A stretch of 64,000 bases of DNA from Vibrio algarum (GCF_028204155.1 NZ_JAQLOI010000001.1:3189012-3253011), one strand, 5' to 3'; numbered from the stretch's first letter, positions 9,194-20,252 are shown. Notes: a model not told the origin generated them from the sequence alone. Numbers and translations: made by a program.

Positions 9194-11416
9194 CTAACTT
9201 AGCCTTCTCACGGAAATAACATCTTTAATCTGTTCGATTCTAGAAATAATTCGGCTGAGAATTTCAACATTCCTGACATCGATATTAAAATCCATTATCG
9301 ACATTTGACGCTTATAATCACTGCGGCTTTTCATGCTAGAAACGTTAAGTTTCTCGTTTGCCAACAGAGTAGTCACATCTTTAAGTAAGCCACTTCGTTC
9401 AAGTGCTTCAACGCGCAGAGTCAGAATAAAGTTACCAGAAAAACTCCCGCCCCAAACCGTATCAATAATGCGTTCCGATGCATGCAGTCTTAATTCAGCT
9501 AACTGCTCACAATCACTTCGATGAACAGAAATACCTCGACCTTGTGTTATATAACCCGAGATACTATCACCAGGAATCGGCTGGCAACAGCGAGCCAAAT
9601 GCGACATAAGGTTATCAACCCCTTCAACTACAATAGCGTCCTTATGTGATCGGCTTTGGCCGGAAGACTTAAGTTCTGACTCTTGTAGCTTTTCGAGTGC
9701 TTGTTTATCTTCTTCTTCTGCCGTTGGCTTGTTCACCAATGCATTGATATGATTGACAACTTGATTGATTCGTAAGTCACCACTACCAATACCAGCATAA
9801 AGCTCATCGGTGGTATTCACATTAAAACGTCTAAGTGCATATTCGTGAGCATCTTTTAATGTGGCTCCGATTTTCGCTAACTCTGCTTCTAATATCTCGC
9901 GACCGGCTTCTAAATTCTTTTCTCGGCTCTCTTTTCTAAACCAAGCGTTTATCTTAGCCCTAGCTCTACTTGAATGTACAAAGCCTAAGGAACTATTTAG
10001 CCAATCTCTAGACGGATTAGGTTCTTTTTGAGTGATGATTTCTACTTGGTCGCCCATTTCAAGTTTATGGGTAAAAGGGACAATCCTTCCTGCGACTTTT
10101 GTTCCAATACAGCGATGACCAACCTCAGAATGTATATGGTAGGCAAAGTCTAGTGGTGTCGCCCCCATTGGCAAATCAACAACATCACCTCTTGGGGTAA
10201 ACGCATAAACCCTGTCATCAAATACCTGACTGCGAAGCTCATCCAACATCTCGCCAGAATCGGACATCTCTTCTTGCCAATCGAGTAATTTACGCAGCCA
10301 TGTGATCTTTTCATCGTATCCGCTACGACCTGAAGATGCGCCTTCCTTATATTTCCAGTGCGCAGCAACACCAAGTTCAGAATCTTCATGCATCTGTTTC
10401 GTTCTGATCTGAATCTCGATTGTTTTGCCTTCTGGCCCAAGAATAACGGTATGAATAGACTGATAACCGTTTGGTTTTGGATTGGCAACGTAATCATCAA
10501 ATTCACTAGGAAGGTGCTTATATTTGGTATGAACAATACCTAATGCGGCGTAACAATCTTGGATTTCATCAGCAATAATTCGTACGGCCCTAACATCAAA
10601 AAGCTCATCAAATGCCAGACTCTTCTTCTGCATTTTTCGCCAGATACTATAGATATGTTTAGGACGCCCACTTACTTCAGCATTGATGTTAGTCGCTTTC
10701 ATTTCAGACATTAAATCTGTCACAAAATCGTCTATATAACGTTCACGTACAATTCTACGTTCTGAAATTTGTTTAGCGATCTGCTTATAAATATCCGATT
10801 GTTGATAGCGAAAAGCGTAATCTTCGATTTCCCATTTCAACTGACCTATACCGAGCCTATTGGCCAGCGGTGCATATATGTTCGCACACTCTTTTGCCGC
10901 CATTTGACGTACTTCAATCGGCTTATCTTTTACTTCACGAAGGTTACAAATACGTTCAGCAAGTTTAATAATGACACAGCGAAAATCATCTACCATTGCC
11001 AATAACATCCGACGAACATTATCGACTTGACCCGAGGCACCAGAGCCTTCTAGCGTGACATTAAGTTGACCAATTGCAGCCATCTCTTCCACACCGTCAA
11101 TAAGCTTCATTATTTCCTTGCCATAGACATCTTCTAGCTCTTCTCTTTCGAAAAATCCGCTAGAAACCACCGGAAATAATTGAGCTGCAACCAACGTAGG
11201 TCGGTCCATTGACAGAGTGATCAATATTTCGATCATCTCTCTGCCACGCCAAAGCAACAACGATGATTGCTCCTTGCCTTCTAAGTGAGTTTCACACTGT
11301 CTATAAACTTCCAGTAATTTTGTACTGGTTTTATTATCTTGATTTAAGCTAGAGATCCATGTCTCTAGCTCAAATTCTTCATCTTTGTTTAAGTGCGCAC
11401 TACGTACCGCAACCAT
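9194..11416 (-). CDS. relA: GTP pyrophosphokinase RelA, (p)ppGpp synthetase I
   Basis: A 740-residue ribosome-associated alarmone synthetase activated by uncharged tRNA. The N-terminal hydrolase-like region has FPVVSSG where SpoT has its HD motif, so it should lack hydrolase activity, as in RelA. The synthetase domain contains NGYQSIHTVI (about residue 310). A TGS domain starts near VYAFTPRGDVVDLP, and an ACT domain ends the protein. It lies about 65 bp after rlmD. Its product acts in the same circuit as YtfK and MazG, also encoded in this window. Confidence 0.97.
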   Translation of the reverse strand: MVAVRSAHLNKDEEFELETWISSLNQDNKTSTKLLEVYRQCETHLEGKEQSSLLLWRGREMIEILITLSMDRPTLVAAQLFPVVSSGFFEREELEDVYGKEIMKLIDGVEEMAAIGQLNVTLEGSGASGQVDNVRRMLLAMVDDFRCVIIKLAERICNLREVKDKPIEVRQMAAKECANIYAPLANRLGIGQLKWEIEDYAFRYQQSDIYKQIAKQISERRIVRERYIDDFVTDLMSEMKATNINAEVSGRPKHIYSIWRKMQKKSLAFDELFDVRAVRIIADEIQDCYAALGIVHTKYKHLPSEFDDYVANPKPNGYQSIHTVILGPEGKTIEIQIRTKQMHEDSELGVAAHWKYKEGASSGRSGYDEKITWLRKLLDWQEEMSDSGEMLDELRSQVFDDRVYAFTPRGDVVDLPMGATPLDFAYHIHSEVGHRCIGTKVAGRIVPFTHKLEMGDQVEIITQKEPNPSRDWLNSSLGFVHSSRARAKINAWFRKESREKNLEAGREILEAELAKIGATLKDAHEYALRRFNVNTTDELYAGIGSGDLRINQVVNHINALVNKPTAEEEDKQALEKLQESELKSSGQSRSHKDAIVVEGVDNLMSHLARCCQPIPGDSISGYITQGRGISVHRSDCEQLAELRLHASERIIDTVWGGSFSGNFILTLRVEALERSGLLKDVTTLLANEKLNVSSMKSRSDYKRQMSIMDFNIDVRNVEILSRIISRIEQIKDVISVRRLS

Positions 11417-11480
11417 TTTAATTCCTAGCTTTTTCTATTTTTAAAAACTGACATTGTTGTCATATTAATTTGGTTTCAAC

Positions 11481-12815
11481 TCATTTTTGAAACAGAGCCA
11501 TTGATTCTAAATGGCTTGTATGAGGAAACATATCCAACATGCCTAATCGGGTCAATTTAAAACCTTGTTCAAGTAAGCTCTGACAATCCCTGGCAAGCGT
11601 AGCAGGATTACAAGAAACGTACACTATACTCGTCGCACCAAGTTCAGAAAGTTGATCTATAACCCCGCTTGCGCCTGCTCGCGCTGGATCTAATAATACT
11701 TTATCAAACTTAGTTTTCGCCCATATATTGTCGGATATATCTTGTTCCAGATTGGCTTGATAGAAATCGACATTGTTGATGCCGTTTTCCCTCGCATTAG
11801 CTTCTGCTTGATCCACCATTTCTTGCATGCCTTCAACGCCAACAACGGCTTTTGCTTTAGTTGCCATTGGAAGGCTAAAGTTCCCTAAACCACAAAACAG
11901 GTCAAGCACTCTGTCTTCAGGAGAAATATCTAGCCACTCAACCGCTTGGTTCACCATCTGTTGATTCACATTGCGGTTTACTTGAATAAAGTTAGTCGGT
12001 AAAAATGGAATAACAAAGCCACCTTCACTGTAAACTGGCTTCTCTCCTTCGATAAGCGACAACGTATCTTTATCGGACAAAACGTAAAGCGTTAATGCGT
12101 TATCGATTGCAAACTTACGTAGCGCCTGAAAATCTTTATCTGGTAAGGGTTTCATGACCCTTAGCATAAGGACTGGCCGTTCATCTCCCAAAGCTAACTC
12201 TAAATGACCTAACTCTGTCGGTTTTTTAAAACTCGTTAATAATACGTACAATTCAGGTAAAAGATCATTTAATTGGGGTTCTAAGGCTGCACATTGAGAT
12301 ATATGAACAATCTGCTTACTCTGTTTTTTACGAAATCCAAATTCGAGTTTCGAACTGCTCTTACTCTGCCCACCTTTGGTATTGAAATAGAGACTAATAC
12401 GCGCACGACGACGATATCCTTTTTCGTTACCAATAATAGGAACTGCTAATTCAAGTTCTTGACCAGAGAATTTTTTTATCAATTGACGAAGAGAATCTTG
12501 TTTGTATTCAATTTGTGCAGCATGACTTTGGTGCTGCATGTTGCAACCACCGCACTCTTTATAAACAGGGCAAAAAGCTTCTATACGTTCTGGGCTCGAT
12601 TTTAATATCTTGATCAACTTTGCTCGAGAAAACTTGCTTTTGCTCTCAGTCAATTGAATGAGCACCTCTTCCTCTGGTAATACTCCATCAATAAAAACAG
12701 GTTTTTTATTTAAGAATGCGATACCAGCACCTTGATGATCGAGTCTTTCAACACGAACTTGCTGATGCTTTGTATCTAATGAGGTTTTCTTTTTCGGTTG
12801 ATAAAAACGCGCCAT
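11481..12815 (-). CDS. rlmD: 23S rRNA (uracil-1939-C5)-methyltransferase RlmD
   Basis: A SAM-dependent rRNA methyltransferase (formerly RumA). I chose the start MARFYQPKKK at 12815, giving 444 residues; an in-frame ATG nine codons upstream (12842) is less likely. An N-terminal TRAM domain is followed by the Fe-S cysteine cluster CPVYKECGGC. The SAM site VLDLFCGLGNFSLP lies near residue 300, and the catalytic Cys is in YVSCNPATLARD. It is divergent from barA, as in E. coli. Confidence 0.95.
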   Translation of the reverse strand: MARFYQPKKKTSLDTKHQQVRVERLDHQGAGIAFLNKKPVFIDGVLPEEEVLIQLTESKSKFSRAKLIKILKSSPERIEAFCPVYKECGGCNMQHQSHAAQIEYKQDSLRQLIKKFSGQELELAVPIIGNEKGYRRRARISLYFNTKGGQSKSSSKLEFGFRKKQSKQIVHISQCAALEPQLNDLLPELYVLLTSFKKPTELGHLELALGDERPVLMLRVMKPLPDKDFQALRKFAIDNALTLYVLSDKDTLSLIEGEKPVYSEGGFVIPFLPTNFIQVNRNVNQQMVNQAVEWLDISPEDRVLDLFCGLGNFSLPMATKAKAVVGVEGMQEMVDQAEANARENGINNVDFYQANLEQDISDNIWAKTKFDKVLLDPARAGASGVIDQLSELGATSIVYVSCNPATLARDCQSLLEQGFKLTRLGMLDMFPHTSHLESMALFQK

Positions 12816-12950
12816 GTTTAGTCTCTTTTGTCCTAGTATCACTATTCTTACTTGGGAAGATTGTCGAATTGCAGTGCTTTGTTTAAGCTATTGATATATT
12901 TTCCCATATCCAGACCGTATTGTAATTAGAGAATAAGTAATCAGATAATA

Positions 12951-15736
12951 ATGACCAGATATGGCTTGCGTGCCCGCGTAATCACTTTAACTCTAGCCCC
13001 GACATTAATTGTCGGCTTGCTATTGAGTACATTTTTCACTTCCAATCGCTATAACGACTTGGAAACTCAATTGATCTCTTCCGGTGCGAGCATCCTAGAA
13101 CCTCTTGCCATTGCAAGTGAATATGGCATGACGCAACAGAGCCATGAGGCCGTTCGTCGTATTATTAGTTACGCCCATAGAAAAAACTCGGCAATTGTTC
13201 GGAGTATTGCTGTCTTTGATGCAAACCACCAATTGTTTGTTACCTCAAATTTTCATCCAAATTTTGAAACGCTCACCTTTCCACGAGACAAGCCTATTCC
13301 TCTTTTAACCAATATCGAGTTGGTTAACTCACATTTGATATTAAGAGCACCCATCATTGCCGAGGGGAAGTTTTCACTACAAAGTGAAACCGCGACCGAC
13401 CTAAATCAACCTCTTGGCTATATTGCCATGGAGCTCGATTTGTCGACACTTAGATTACAGCAATATCAGGAGATATTTGCCGCCCTTGTTGTTTTAATCC
13501 TTGGGCTTGGACTTTCTTCCGTATTCGCCTATCGGCTGATGCATGATGTAACAAAACCGATAACGAACATGCAAGAAACCGTTGACCGAATTCGTAGAGG
13601 CCACTTAGACTCTCGGATTGAAGGCCATATGCATGGAGAGCTCGATTCACTAAAAAATGGTATCAACGCAATGGCTATGTCTCTATCTGAATACCACGTA
13701 GAGATGCAACACAGTATCGATCAAGCCACTTCCGATCTTAGAGAAACACTAGAACAACTTGAAATCCAAAACGTTGAATTAGACATAGCCAAGAAACGGG
13801 CGCAAGAAGCTGCACGAGTGAAGTCTGAATTCTTAGCAAATATGTCTCATGAATTAAGAACACCACTCAATGGCGTTATCGGCTTTACTCGCCAAATGCT
13901 CAAAACCACTTTAACTTCTAGCCAGACCGATTATTTACAAACCATCGAACGATCAGCAAATAACCTATTGAGCATCATCAATGACATTCTCGACTTCTCC
14001 AAGTTAGAAGCCGGCAAATTATTACTAGAAAATATTCCATTTGAATTCCAAGAAAGCTTAGAAGAAGTGGTTAGCCTGCAAGCCACTAGTGCTCATGAAA
14101 AAGGACTGGAGATAACCCTCAAAGTTGATCCTAAAATACCAGCGGGACTTATTGGCGATCCTCTTAGAATTCAACAAGTATTAACGAACTTAATGGGTAA
14201 CTCTATTAAGTTTACTGAACGCGGTAACATCGATATCAGCGTTGAACTTCGCGCTAAAAAAGAAGACAGCGTTGAGCTTCAATTTATGGTTCGAGATTCT
14301 GGCATAGGTATATCTGAAAGGCAGCAATCTCAACTTTTCCAAGCATTTAGTCAAGCTGATGCGAGCATTTCACGACGCTATGGCGGGACAGGCTTAGGTT
14401 TAGTCATTACTCAAAAGCTTGTTGGACAGATGGGGGCGAAATTAGCCTCACCAGTCGCTTACACCAAGGCTCGACATTCTGGTTTACTTTACGTCTTGCT
14501 ACAACAGATCTACCGCAACTTCATCAAGTTGAGAGTCAATATCTGCAAAATAGGCGTGTACTACTTATTGAGCCTAATATGCAAGCAGCTTCAATTGTAC
14601 AGCAACAACTTGGACAAGAAGGCTTGTTAGTTACTTATCAAACCAGTGTACCAAGCGACTTCGATAGACAAGATTGCGCCTTAATCAGCCTCTCACCGAA
14701 AAAAGAGAATAGCTTTGAAGAAGTCAGTGAATGGGTGAAGAAAACGCAAACCTATGCGGATCAAGTTATCGTGGCGATACCAAGCACTGAGCTTGCTCTT
14801 GCCGAAAAAATATCAGAAATATTCGACATACAATGTATGACTAAACCACTTTCTCGAAGAAAACTACTGAGCTCTCTTGCTAAGCATCAACAGCAGACCA
14901 ATATTGTCATTGAAGAGCCTACAGCCGTTGAAATTTATGAGCATGAAAAGCTTGATCTAAAAGTGATGGCGGTAGATGACAATCCAGCAAATTTAAAATT
15001 AATTACAGCCCTGCTCTCAGAGCGCGTTGATTTCGTTGTCTCTTGCTCTAGTGGGAAAAAAGCCGTTGAAGAAGCGACAAAGCAAAAATTTGATATTGTG
15101 CTCATGGATATCCAAATGCCTCATATGGATGGAGTGACCGCGAGTAAGAAAATAAAAGAAATCGAACTCAATCACGATACTCCAGTCATTGCAGTAACAG
15201 CACATGCGATGAGTGGTGAGAGAGACCGTTTACTTAAAGCGGGTATGGATGACTACCTCACTAAACCAATAGAGGAGCATATTCTTCAGCAAGTATTAGT
15301 GCATTGGAACCCTAACTCAGTAGAGGCCGTTGAAAAACTTGAAATTCCTGCAGAAGTATCAATTGAACAAAGCACGAAACCAGCAAATCAGGACGTTATC
15401 GTGGATTGGCAAACCGCGTTGAAGCAAGCGGCCAACAAGGTCGATCTTGCTAAAGATATGCTGAAAATGCTTATAGATTATATTGCAGAGGTTTCAGAAG
15501 TTATTGAGCAAGTGTTAGAAGACGATGATTATCCAACCGATGAGCTTCTACACCATATCCATAAACTTCACGGTAGTTGCTCATATAGTGGTGTGCCTAA
15601 ATTGAAAGCGGTGTGCGAAGAGATAGAAAAATCACTTCGCTCTGGTAGCAGTATTGAAGATATCGAACCAGAGCTGTTTGAGATACAAGATGAGATGGAT
15701 AAAGTACTCGAAACAGCAAAGCTTTATCTTGATTAA
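12951..15736 (+). pseudogene. barA: Hybrid sensor kinase BarA, interrupted by one homopolymer frameshift
   Basis: Tripartite hybrid histidine kinase that feeds the UvrY/GacA response regulator and thus the Csr system. The first frame (12951 to about 14436) has two membrane segments, a HAMP domain, the phospho-acceptor in ANMSHELRTPLNG (His300), and the ATPase motif GGTGLGLVITQKL. At the G run 14432-14436 the frame is lost. Adding one G restores GEISLTSRL and reads straight on into the receiver (VLMDIQMPHMDG) and HPt (IHKLHGSCSYSG) domains, ending at 15736. The restored protein would be 928 residues, the family's usual size. The downstream half is fully conserved, so recent mutation or a sequencing error is far more likely than decay. 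Confidence 0.93.
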
Positions 15737-15770
15737 GACCTACTCTAATACATAACAAGCGGCATGAATT

Positions 15771-15803
15771 TGAAGGTGTATCATCGTAGTATATACACCT
15801 TCA
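15771..15803. terminator. Inverted repeat between convergent barA and acpS
   Basis: A perfect 11-bp stem (TGAAGGTGTAT paired with its complement) around an 11-nt loop sits between the two convergent stop codons. There is no clean T tract on either side, so it may be a weak bidirectional terminator or an mRNA 3'-end stabilising hairpin. Confidence 0.6.
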
Positions 15804-15810
15804 TACCGTT

Positions 15811-16191
15811 TCAAGCTTCCATAACAACCGTAGCTACCGCATAGTGCCGCTCATCTGAGATAGATAGATGAACGCTTTCAATACCTCGCTTGTCCGCAAT
15901 ATCTTTCGCCTTGTTTTCTAACATTAGCATCGGCTTACCATTCTCATCGTTACTAACAACGAAATCTTGAAAGGTGACACCATGAGCAATCCCAGTACCC
16001 AAAGCTTTAGAGGCAGCTTCTTTTGCAGCAAAGCGTTTGGCTAAAAAACGGCCTTTTTGCTTAAGAGTCAAATAGGTTTGATATTCAGATTCTGCGAGAA
16101 TTCTTTCAGCAAAAGCATCACCATTTCTGGATAATGCTTTTTCTAATCGCTCTATCTCGGCAATATCAGTTCCAAGCCCAAGGATAGCCAT
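15811..16191 (-). CDS. acpS: Holo-[acyl-carrier-protein] synthase
   Basis: A 126-residue phosphopantetheinyl transferase that loads coenzyme A's 4'-phosphopantetheine onto acyl carrier protein. The Mg/CoA motifs GLGTDIAEIERLEKAL at the N-terminus and RFAAKEAASKALGTGI (about residues 53-68) are intact. It is last in the era-recO-pdxJ-acpS run, 4 bp after pdxJ. Confidence 0.96.
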   Translation of the reverse strand: MAILGLGTDIAEIERLEKALSRNGDAFAERILAESEYQTYLTLKQKGRFLAKRFAAKEAASKALGTGIAHGVTFQDFVVSNDENGKPMLMLENKAKDIADKRGIESVHLSISDERHYAVATVVMEA

Positions 16192-16195
16192 CGGT

Positions 16196-16927
16196 TTATC
16201 GTCTAGCTTCTATCATTGCCATTTTCATATCGGCAACTGCTTTATCTAAACCATCAAATACGGCGCGTCCAATAATAGAGTGGCCTATATTCAGTTCGTA
16301 AACCTCAGGAAGTGCCGCTATAGCCCCTACATTATGATACGTAAGCCCATGCCCTGCGTTGACAGTAATACCGAGATCAGCAGCGTAACTCGCTGCGGCA
16401 GCAATTTTCTTTAACTCATCTTGCTGATCTTGCTCGGTTTCGGCATCCGCGTAGTGACCTGTATGTAGCTCGATAAAAGGCGCTTTACATGCTTTGGCTG
16501 CATCAATTTGTTCACGGTCGGCATCGATAAATAAAGAGACCTTAATACCCGCTTCAGATAGTGTTTGAGTAGCAGCCTTAACCTTCTCTAGTTGACCTTT
16601 AACGTCTAACCCACCTTCAGTAGTGAGCTCTTCACGTTTTTCCGGAACCAAGCAAACAAATTCAGGCATAGTCTTTACCGCAATGTCTACCATCTCGTCT
16701 GTAACCGCCATTTCCAAATTCATGCGAGTTTGGATTGTCTCACGAAGAATCCGTACATCACGGTCTAAAATATGGCGTCGATCTTCACGTAAATGGACCG
16801 TAATACCATCCGCTCCGGCTCTTTCTGCTATTTCAGCAGCGTGTACAGGATCTGGATACTTAGTTCCACGTGCGTTACGTAAAGTGGCAATATGGTCGAT
16901 ATTGACCCCTAGAAAAATAGAGCTCAT
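16196..16927 (-). CDS. pdxJ: Pyridoxine 5'-phosphate synthase PdxJ
   Basis: A 243-residue TIM-barrel enzyme condensing 1-deoxyxylulose 5-phosphate with aminoacetone phosphate to form pyridoxine phosphate (vitamin B6). LGVNIDHIATLRNARGT at the N-terminus and VNAGHGLTYHNV near the C-terminus are family signatures. Only 4-6 bp separate it from recO and acpS, so all are probably on one transcript. Confidence 0.97.
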   Translation of the reverse strand: MSSIFLGVNIDHIATLRNARGTKYPDPVHAAEIAERAGADGITVHLREDRRHILDRDVRILRETIQTRMNLEMAVTDEMVDIAVKTMPEFVCLVPEKREELTTEGGLDVKGQLEKVKAATQTLSEAGIKVSLFIDADREQIDAAKACKAPFIELHTGHYADAETEQDQQDELKKIAAAASYAADLGITVNAGHGLTYHNVGAIAALPEVYELNIGHSIIGRAVFDGLDKAVADMKMAMIEARR

Positions 16928-16933
16928 TTCTCA

Positions 16934-17653
16934 TTACTCCGTGTTTTTGGGTTTTGCTGTTCTTACAGCAAATAGTTCCCGACTTTTTAATGGTTTGCCG
17001 CCAAGATAAGGCTTTAAGGCCATACGTGTAAAGCGTTTTGCTGCTTTTAGCTGCTCTTTAGTTAGAAATCTTCTTTCTGCAATTGCTATTAGCTCATTCC
17101 CAAAGAAAGTGAGGTTGTCTTGGCGAATACTAGCAATAAACCCTTTTTGTTCTCTAAAGCGATAAGTCATTTCTGGTTCAACAGGCTCACCTGTGCCTGC
17201 ACAGTGCATGAAGTCGACTCCGTAGCCTAAAGCAGATAAAAGCGCTAATTCAAAACGCCGCAGTGCAGGCTCAGGGTTTTCAGCTTGAGCTAGTTCGGTC
17301 AGTGAGTGAAGGTAATCATGAAAAAGTGCGGGGTAAGGGGTGCCGCTTTCTATTACCCGGTCAAGCAGTTCATTAACATAGAATGCAGAGTAGAGGTTAA
17401 TGCCGTGAAGTGGCAGCCCTAAGCTGATTGGTTCAGCTTGGCGAAGTGTCTTCATACTGCCATTTCCTGACCACTTAATAAGTAGAGGTGTAAACGGCTG
17501 TAATGCTCCTTTTAGATTTGAGCGTTTTCCTCTTGCTCCTTTAGCCATAAGGCTGATGCGTCCATATTCTTCACTAAACACATCGAGAATTAAGCTGGAT
17601 TCACTATAGGGACGCCTATGAAGTACAAAACATCTTTGCAAATTTTCTGTCAT
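16934..17653 (-). CDS. recO: DNA repair protein RecO
   Basis: A 239-residue recombination mediator of the RecFOR pathway that helps load RecA on SSB-coated gaps. It has an N-terminal OB-fold (about residues 1-80, with LILDVFSEEYGRISLMAKGA) followed by the helical C-terminal part. The zinc-finger cysteines of some RecO proteins are not present as a cluster, which is normal for this branch. It lies 41 bp after era. Confidence 0.94.
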   Translation of the reverse strand: MTENLQRCFVLHRRPYSESSLILDVFSEEYGRISLMAKGARGKRSNLKGALQPFTPLLIKWSGNGSMKTLRQAEPISLGLPLHGINLYSAFYVNELLDRVIESGTPYPALFHDYLHSLTELAQAENPEPALRRFELALLSALGYGVDFMHCAGTGEPVEPEMTYRFREQKGFIASIRQDNLTFFGNELIAIAERRFLTKEQLKAAKRFTRMALKPYLGGKPLKSRELFAVRTAKPKNTE

Positions 17654-17694
17654 TGCGCGTCCCAGATTTTAATTCTCAGAGCGATTCAATACGA

Positions 17695-18666
17695 TCAAAG
17701 ATCATCCATATAACCTAAAGAACGTAATGCTCTTTCATCATCTGCCCAGCCAGATTTCACTTTAACCCAAGTTTCGAGGTACACCTTGCGGCCAAACAAC
17801 TCTTCCATGTCTAAACGAGCTTCGCGACCAATCGTTTTGATTTTGTCGCCACCTTTACCAATAACCATTTTTTTCTGGCCACTGCGTTCAACGAGGATAA
17901 GAGCATTGATATGAAAACCATCTGTATCCGGATTATAATCAAACCTTTCTATTTCAACGGTAACCGAATAAGGCAATTCGTCGCCGGTGAAACGCATGAG
18001 CTTTTCACGTACGATTTCAGATGCCATAAAACGTTGCGACCGGTCTGTTACATACTCTTCCGGGAAGTGATGCACAGCTTTAGGTAAATGTTCACGAACA
18101 TGCTTTCGCAATACATCTGTGTTTTTACCACTTTTCGCTGAAATAGGAACAACATCTACAAAATCCATCTTGGTCGACAGTTCCTGCATGTGCAACATTA
18201 CGTCATTGCGGTCCTTAACGTTGTCCACTTTGTTTACACAAAGAACAACAGGAAAATTGGCTTTCTTAAGTTTATTCAAAACCATTTCGTCATCGCTAGT
18301 CCAGTGCGTACCATCGACTAAAAACAGAACCAAATTAACATCACTTAATGAGCTATTTGCAGCACGGTTCATTAACCGATTGATCGCTCGTTTCTCTTCG
18401 ATGTGCAGCCCAGGAGTATCCACATAGATAGCTTGGAAATCGCCTTCGGTCTCTACACCCATAATCCTATGACGAGTCGTTTGCGGCTTTCGCGATGTAA
18501 TCGATATTTTTTGCCCAAGAATATGATTAAGCAACGTAGATTTACCTACATTAGGGCGGCCAACAATCGCGATAAAACCGCAATGCTGATCATCTGCAGA
18601 TGCGCTTTCTTTACTATCTTTGGCAAAGTATGCATCTAAATCAAATTCGTTGTTATCTTCAGCCAT
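17695..18666 (-). CDS. era: GTPase Era
   Basis: A 323-residue essential GTPase that binds 16S rRNA during 30S assembly. The G domain has GRPNVGKSTLL (G1), VDTPGLH (G3) and NKVD (G4). The C-terminal KH RNA-binding domain includes VIGKGGDKIKTIGREAR. An acidic 25-residue N-terminal extension precedes the G domain, about 20 residues more than E. coli Era. The start overlaps the rnc stop by 8 nt. Confidence 0.96.
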   Translation of the reverse strand: MAEDNNEFDLDAYFAKDSKESASADDQHCGFIAIVGRPNVGKSTLLNHILGQKISITSRKPQTTRHRIMGVETEGDFQAIYVDTPGLHIEEKRAINRLMNRAANSSLSDVNLVLFLVDGTHWTSDDEMVLNKLKKANFPVVLCVNKVDNVKDRNDVMLHMQELSTKMDFVDVVPISAKSGKNTDVLRKHVREHLPKAVHHFPEEYVTDRSQRFMASEIVREKLMRFTGDELPYSVTVEIERFDYNPDTDGFHINALILVERSGQKKMVIGKGGDKIKTIGREARLDMEELFGRKVYLETWVKVKSGWADDERALRSLGYMDDL

Positions 18667-19339
18667 TGGTTACTTTCTCCAGTGCTAATTCCGCAGCCGC
18701 TTGTTCTGCCTTGCGACGACTGGTTCCAATTCCAATAACAGGTTTTTCCACACCCGCTAAATTACATGAAACCGTAAACTCTTGGTTATGGGCTTCACCT
18801 TTAATATTAGTCACAGTGTAGATTGGCAACGGTTTTTTTCGACCTTGCAAAAATTCTTGTAAGCGCGTTTTAGGGTCTTTCTGTGATACTCCCGGTTCAA
18901 TCGACTCTAATCGGGATTGATACCAAGAGAGAATAATACGTCTTACTACTTCAATATCACTATCAAGGTAAACTGCACCAATAATTGCTTCAACTGCGTC
19001 AGCAAGAATTGAATCTCTACGAAAACCACCACTTTTTAGCTCACCTGGACCTAATTTTAAGTAATCTCCTAGGACAAACTCTCGCCCTAATTCAGCAAGC
19101 GTTTTTCCGCGTACTAGAGTTGCACGCATGCGACTCATATCCCCTTCATCAATTTTAGGGAAGCGGTGGTATAGGTCGTCCGCAATGACAAAACTTAAAA
19201 TTGAATCGCCCAGAAACTCAAGACGTTCGTTGTGTTTTCCGTTAGCGCTACGGTGAGTAAGCGCTAAATGAAGAAGATCAGCATCATTAAATTGATAGCC
19301 GATCTTTTTCTCTAATTTGGAAATAGGAGTAGTAACCAT
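18659..19339 (-). CDS. rnc: Ribonuclease III
   Basis: A 226-residue double-strand-specific endoribonuclease that processes rRNA and many mRNAs. The catalytic signature ERLEFLGDSILSFVIADDL is at about residues 38-56, and a dsRNA-binding domain follows from about residue 155. The rnc-era overlap is the arrangement in which E. coli RNase III controls its own operon; whether the same holds here is inference. Confidence 0.97.
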   Translation of the reverse strand: MVTTPISKLEKKIGYQFNDADLLHLALTHRSANGKHNERLEFLGDSILSFVIADDLYHRFPKIDEGDMSRMRATLVRGKTLAELGREFVLGDYLKLGPGELKSGGFRRDSILADAVEAIIGAVYLDSDIEVVRRIILSWYQSRLESIEPGVSQKDPKTRLQEFLQGRKKPLPIYTVTNIKGEAHNQEFTVSCNLAGVEKPVIGIGTSRRKAEQAAAELALEKVTNG

Positions 19340-19355
19340 GCTCTCTCTATTAATA

Positions 19356-20252
19356 TTAATCTATGCCACCGATGCGGTTAAAACGCACACCAGTAGGAAT
19401 CCATGAAGGTAGTGCACTATTTGCACCGCGTTCAAACTCAAAGCTAATCCAAATACCGACAGCTTTGCCAACTAAATTCGCTTCTGGAACAAACCCCCAG
19501 TAACGGCTATCTGCACTATTGTCACGGTTATCACCCATAACAAAGTACTGATTATTAGGTACAACCCATTCGCTCACGCCACCACGTGGTTGATACGCAC
19601 CAACATTATCTTGGCGAAGAGGATTGATTAAAATTTGGTGTCCCACTTCTCCTAGCTTTTCATCAAGCTGGATGAGAGGAATACCTTGTTGTTGAAATTC
19701 ACTTTCCACGACATTAGATAAACCAACTTGTTTGCAGGTTTTCTCACCTTGTGGCTGAATACAAATTTCTTTCTTCTTATTGTAACGAACCGTATCTCCA
19801 GGCATACCGACAACACGTTTTATATAGTCGATATTAGGTTGTGGTGGATATTTAAATACAACAACATCACCACGTTCTGGCTTGCCTGTTTCTACTAACT
19901 GAGAGCGAAAAACAGGGTCTTTAATCCCGTAGGCATACTTTTCAACAAGTATAAAATCACCGACCAAAAGGGTTGGCATCATTGAACCTGATGGAATTTG
20001 AAATGGCTCATAAAGAAACGAGCGCAATATTAATACAAACGCAATCACCGGGAAAATAGACACGCTATTTTCGATCCACCATGGTTGTGCAGATAGTTTA
20101 CTTGTAATATCTTGCGTTAAACCACTGGTCTGTGCCTCGACTTCAGCTACCTTTAACTGGCGTTTTTTACCCCACACTAACTTTTCTAGAAGCCAAACAA
20201 TTCCAGTGACTAGGGTTACTATTACCAAGATGAGCGAAAATGTATTAGCCAT
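19356..20252 (-). CDS. lepB: Signal peptidase I
   Basis: A 298-residue inner-membrane serine/lysine protease that removes signal peptides from secreted proteins. Two N-terminal transmembrane segments (about residues 4-22 and 64-80) precede the periplasmic catalytic domain. The nucleophile Ser90 is in IPSGSMMPTL and the general-base Lys145 in DYIKRVVGMPGD; GDNRDNSADSRYWG is box E. It lies 77 bp downstream of lepA. Confidence 0.97.
   Translation of the reverse strand: MANTFSLILVIVTLVTGIVWLLEKLVWGKKRQLKVAEVEAQTSGLTQDITSKLSAQPWWIENSVSIFPVIAFVLILRSFLYEPFQIPSGSMMPTLLVGDFILVEKYAYGIKDPVFRSQLVETGKPERGDVVVFKYPPQPNIDYIKRVVGMPGDTVRYNKKKEICIQPQGEKTCKQVGLSNVVESEFQQQGIPLIQLDEKLGEVGHQILINPLRQDNVGAYQPRGGVSEWVVPNNQYFVMGDNRDNSADSRYWGFVPEANLVGKAVGIWISFEFERGANSALPSWIPTGVRFNRIGGID

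Noticed and set aside
14579..15736. Separate response-regulator/HPt gene downstream of a short sensor kinase
   Set aside because: The sequence between the two frames is conserved BarA sequence once one G is added, and the second frame has no ribosome binding site. It is one broken gene, not two.
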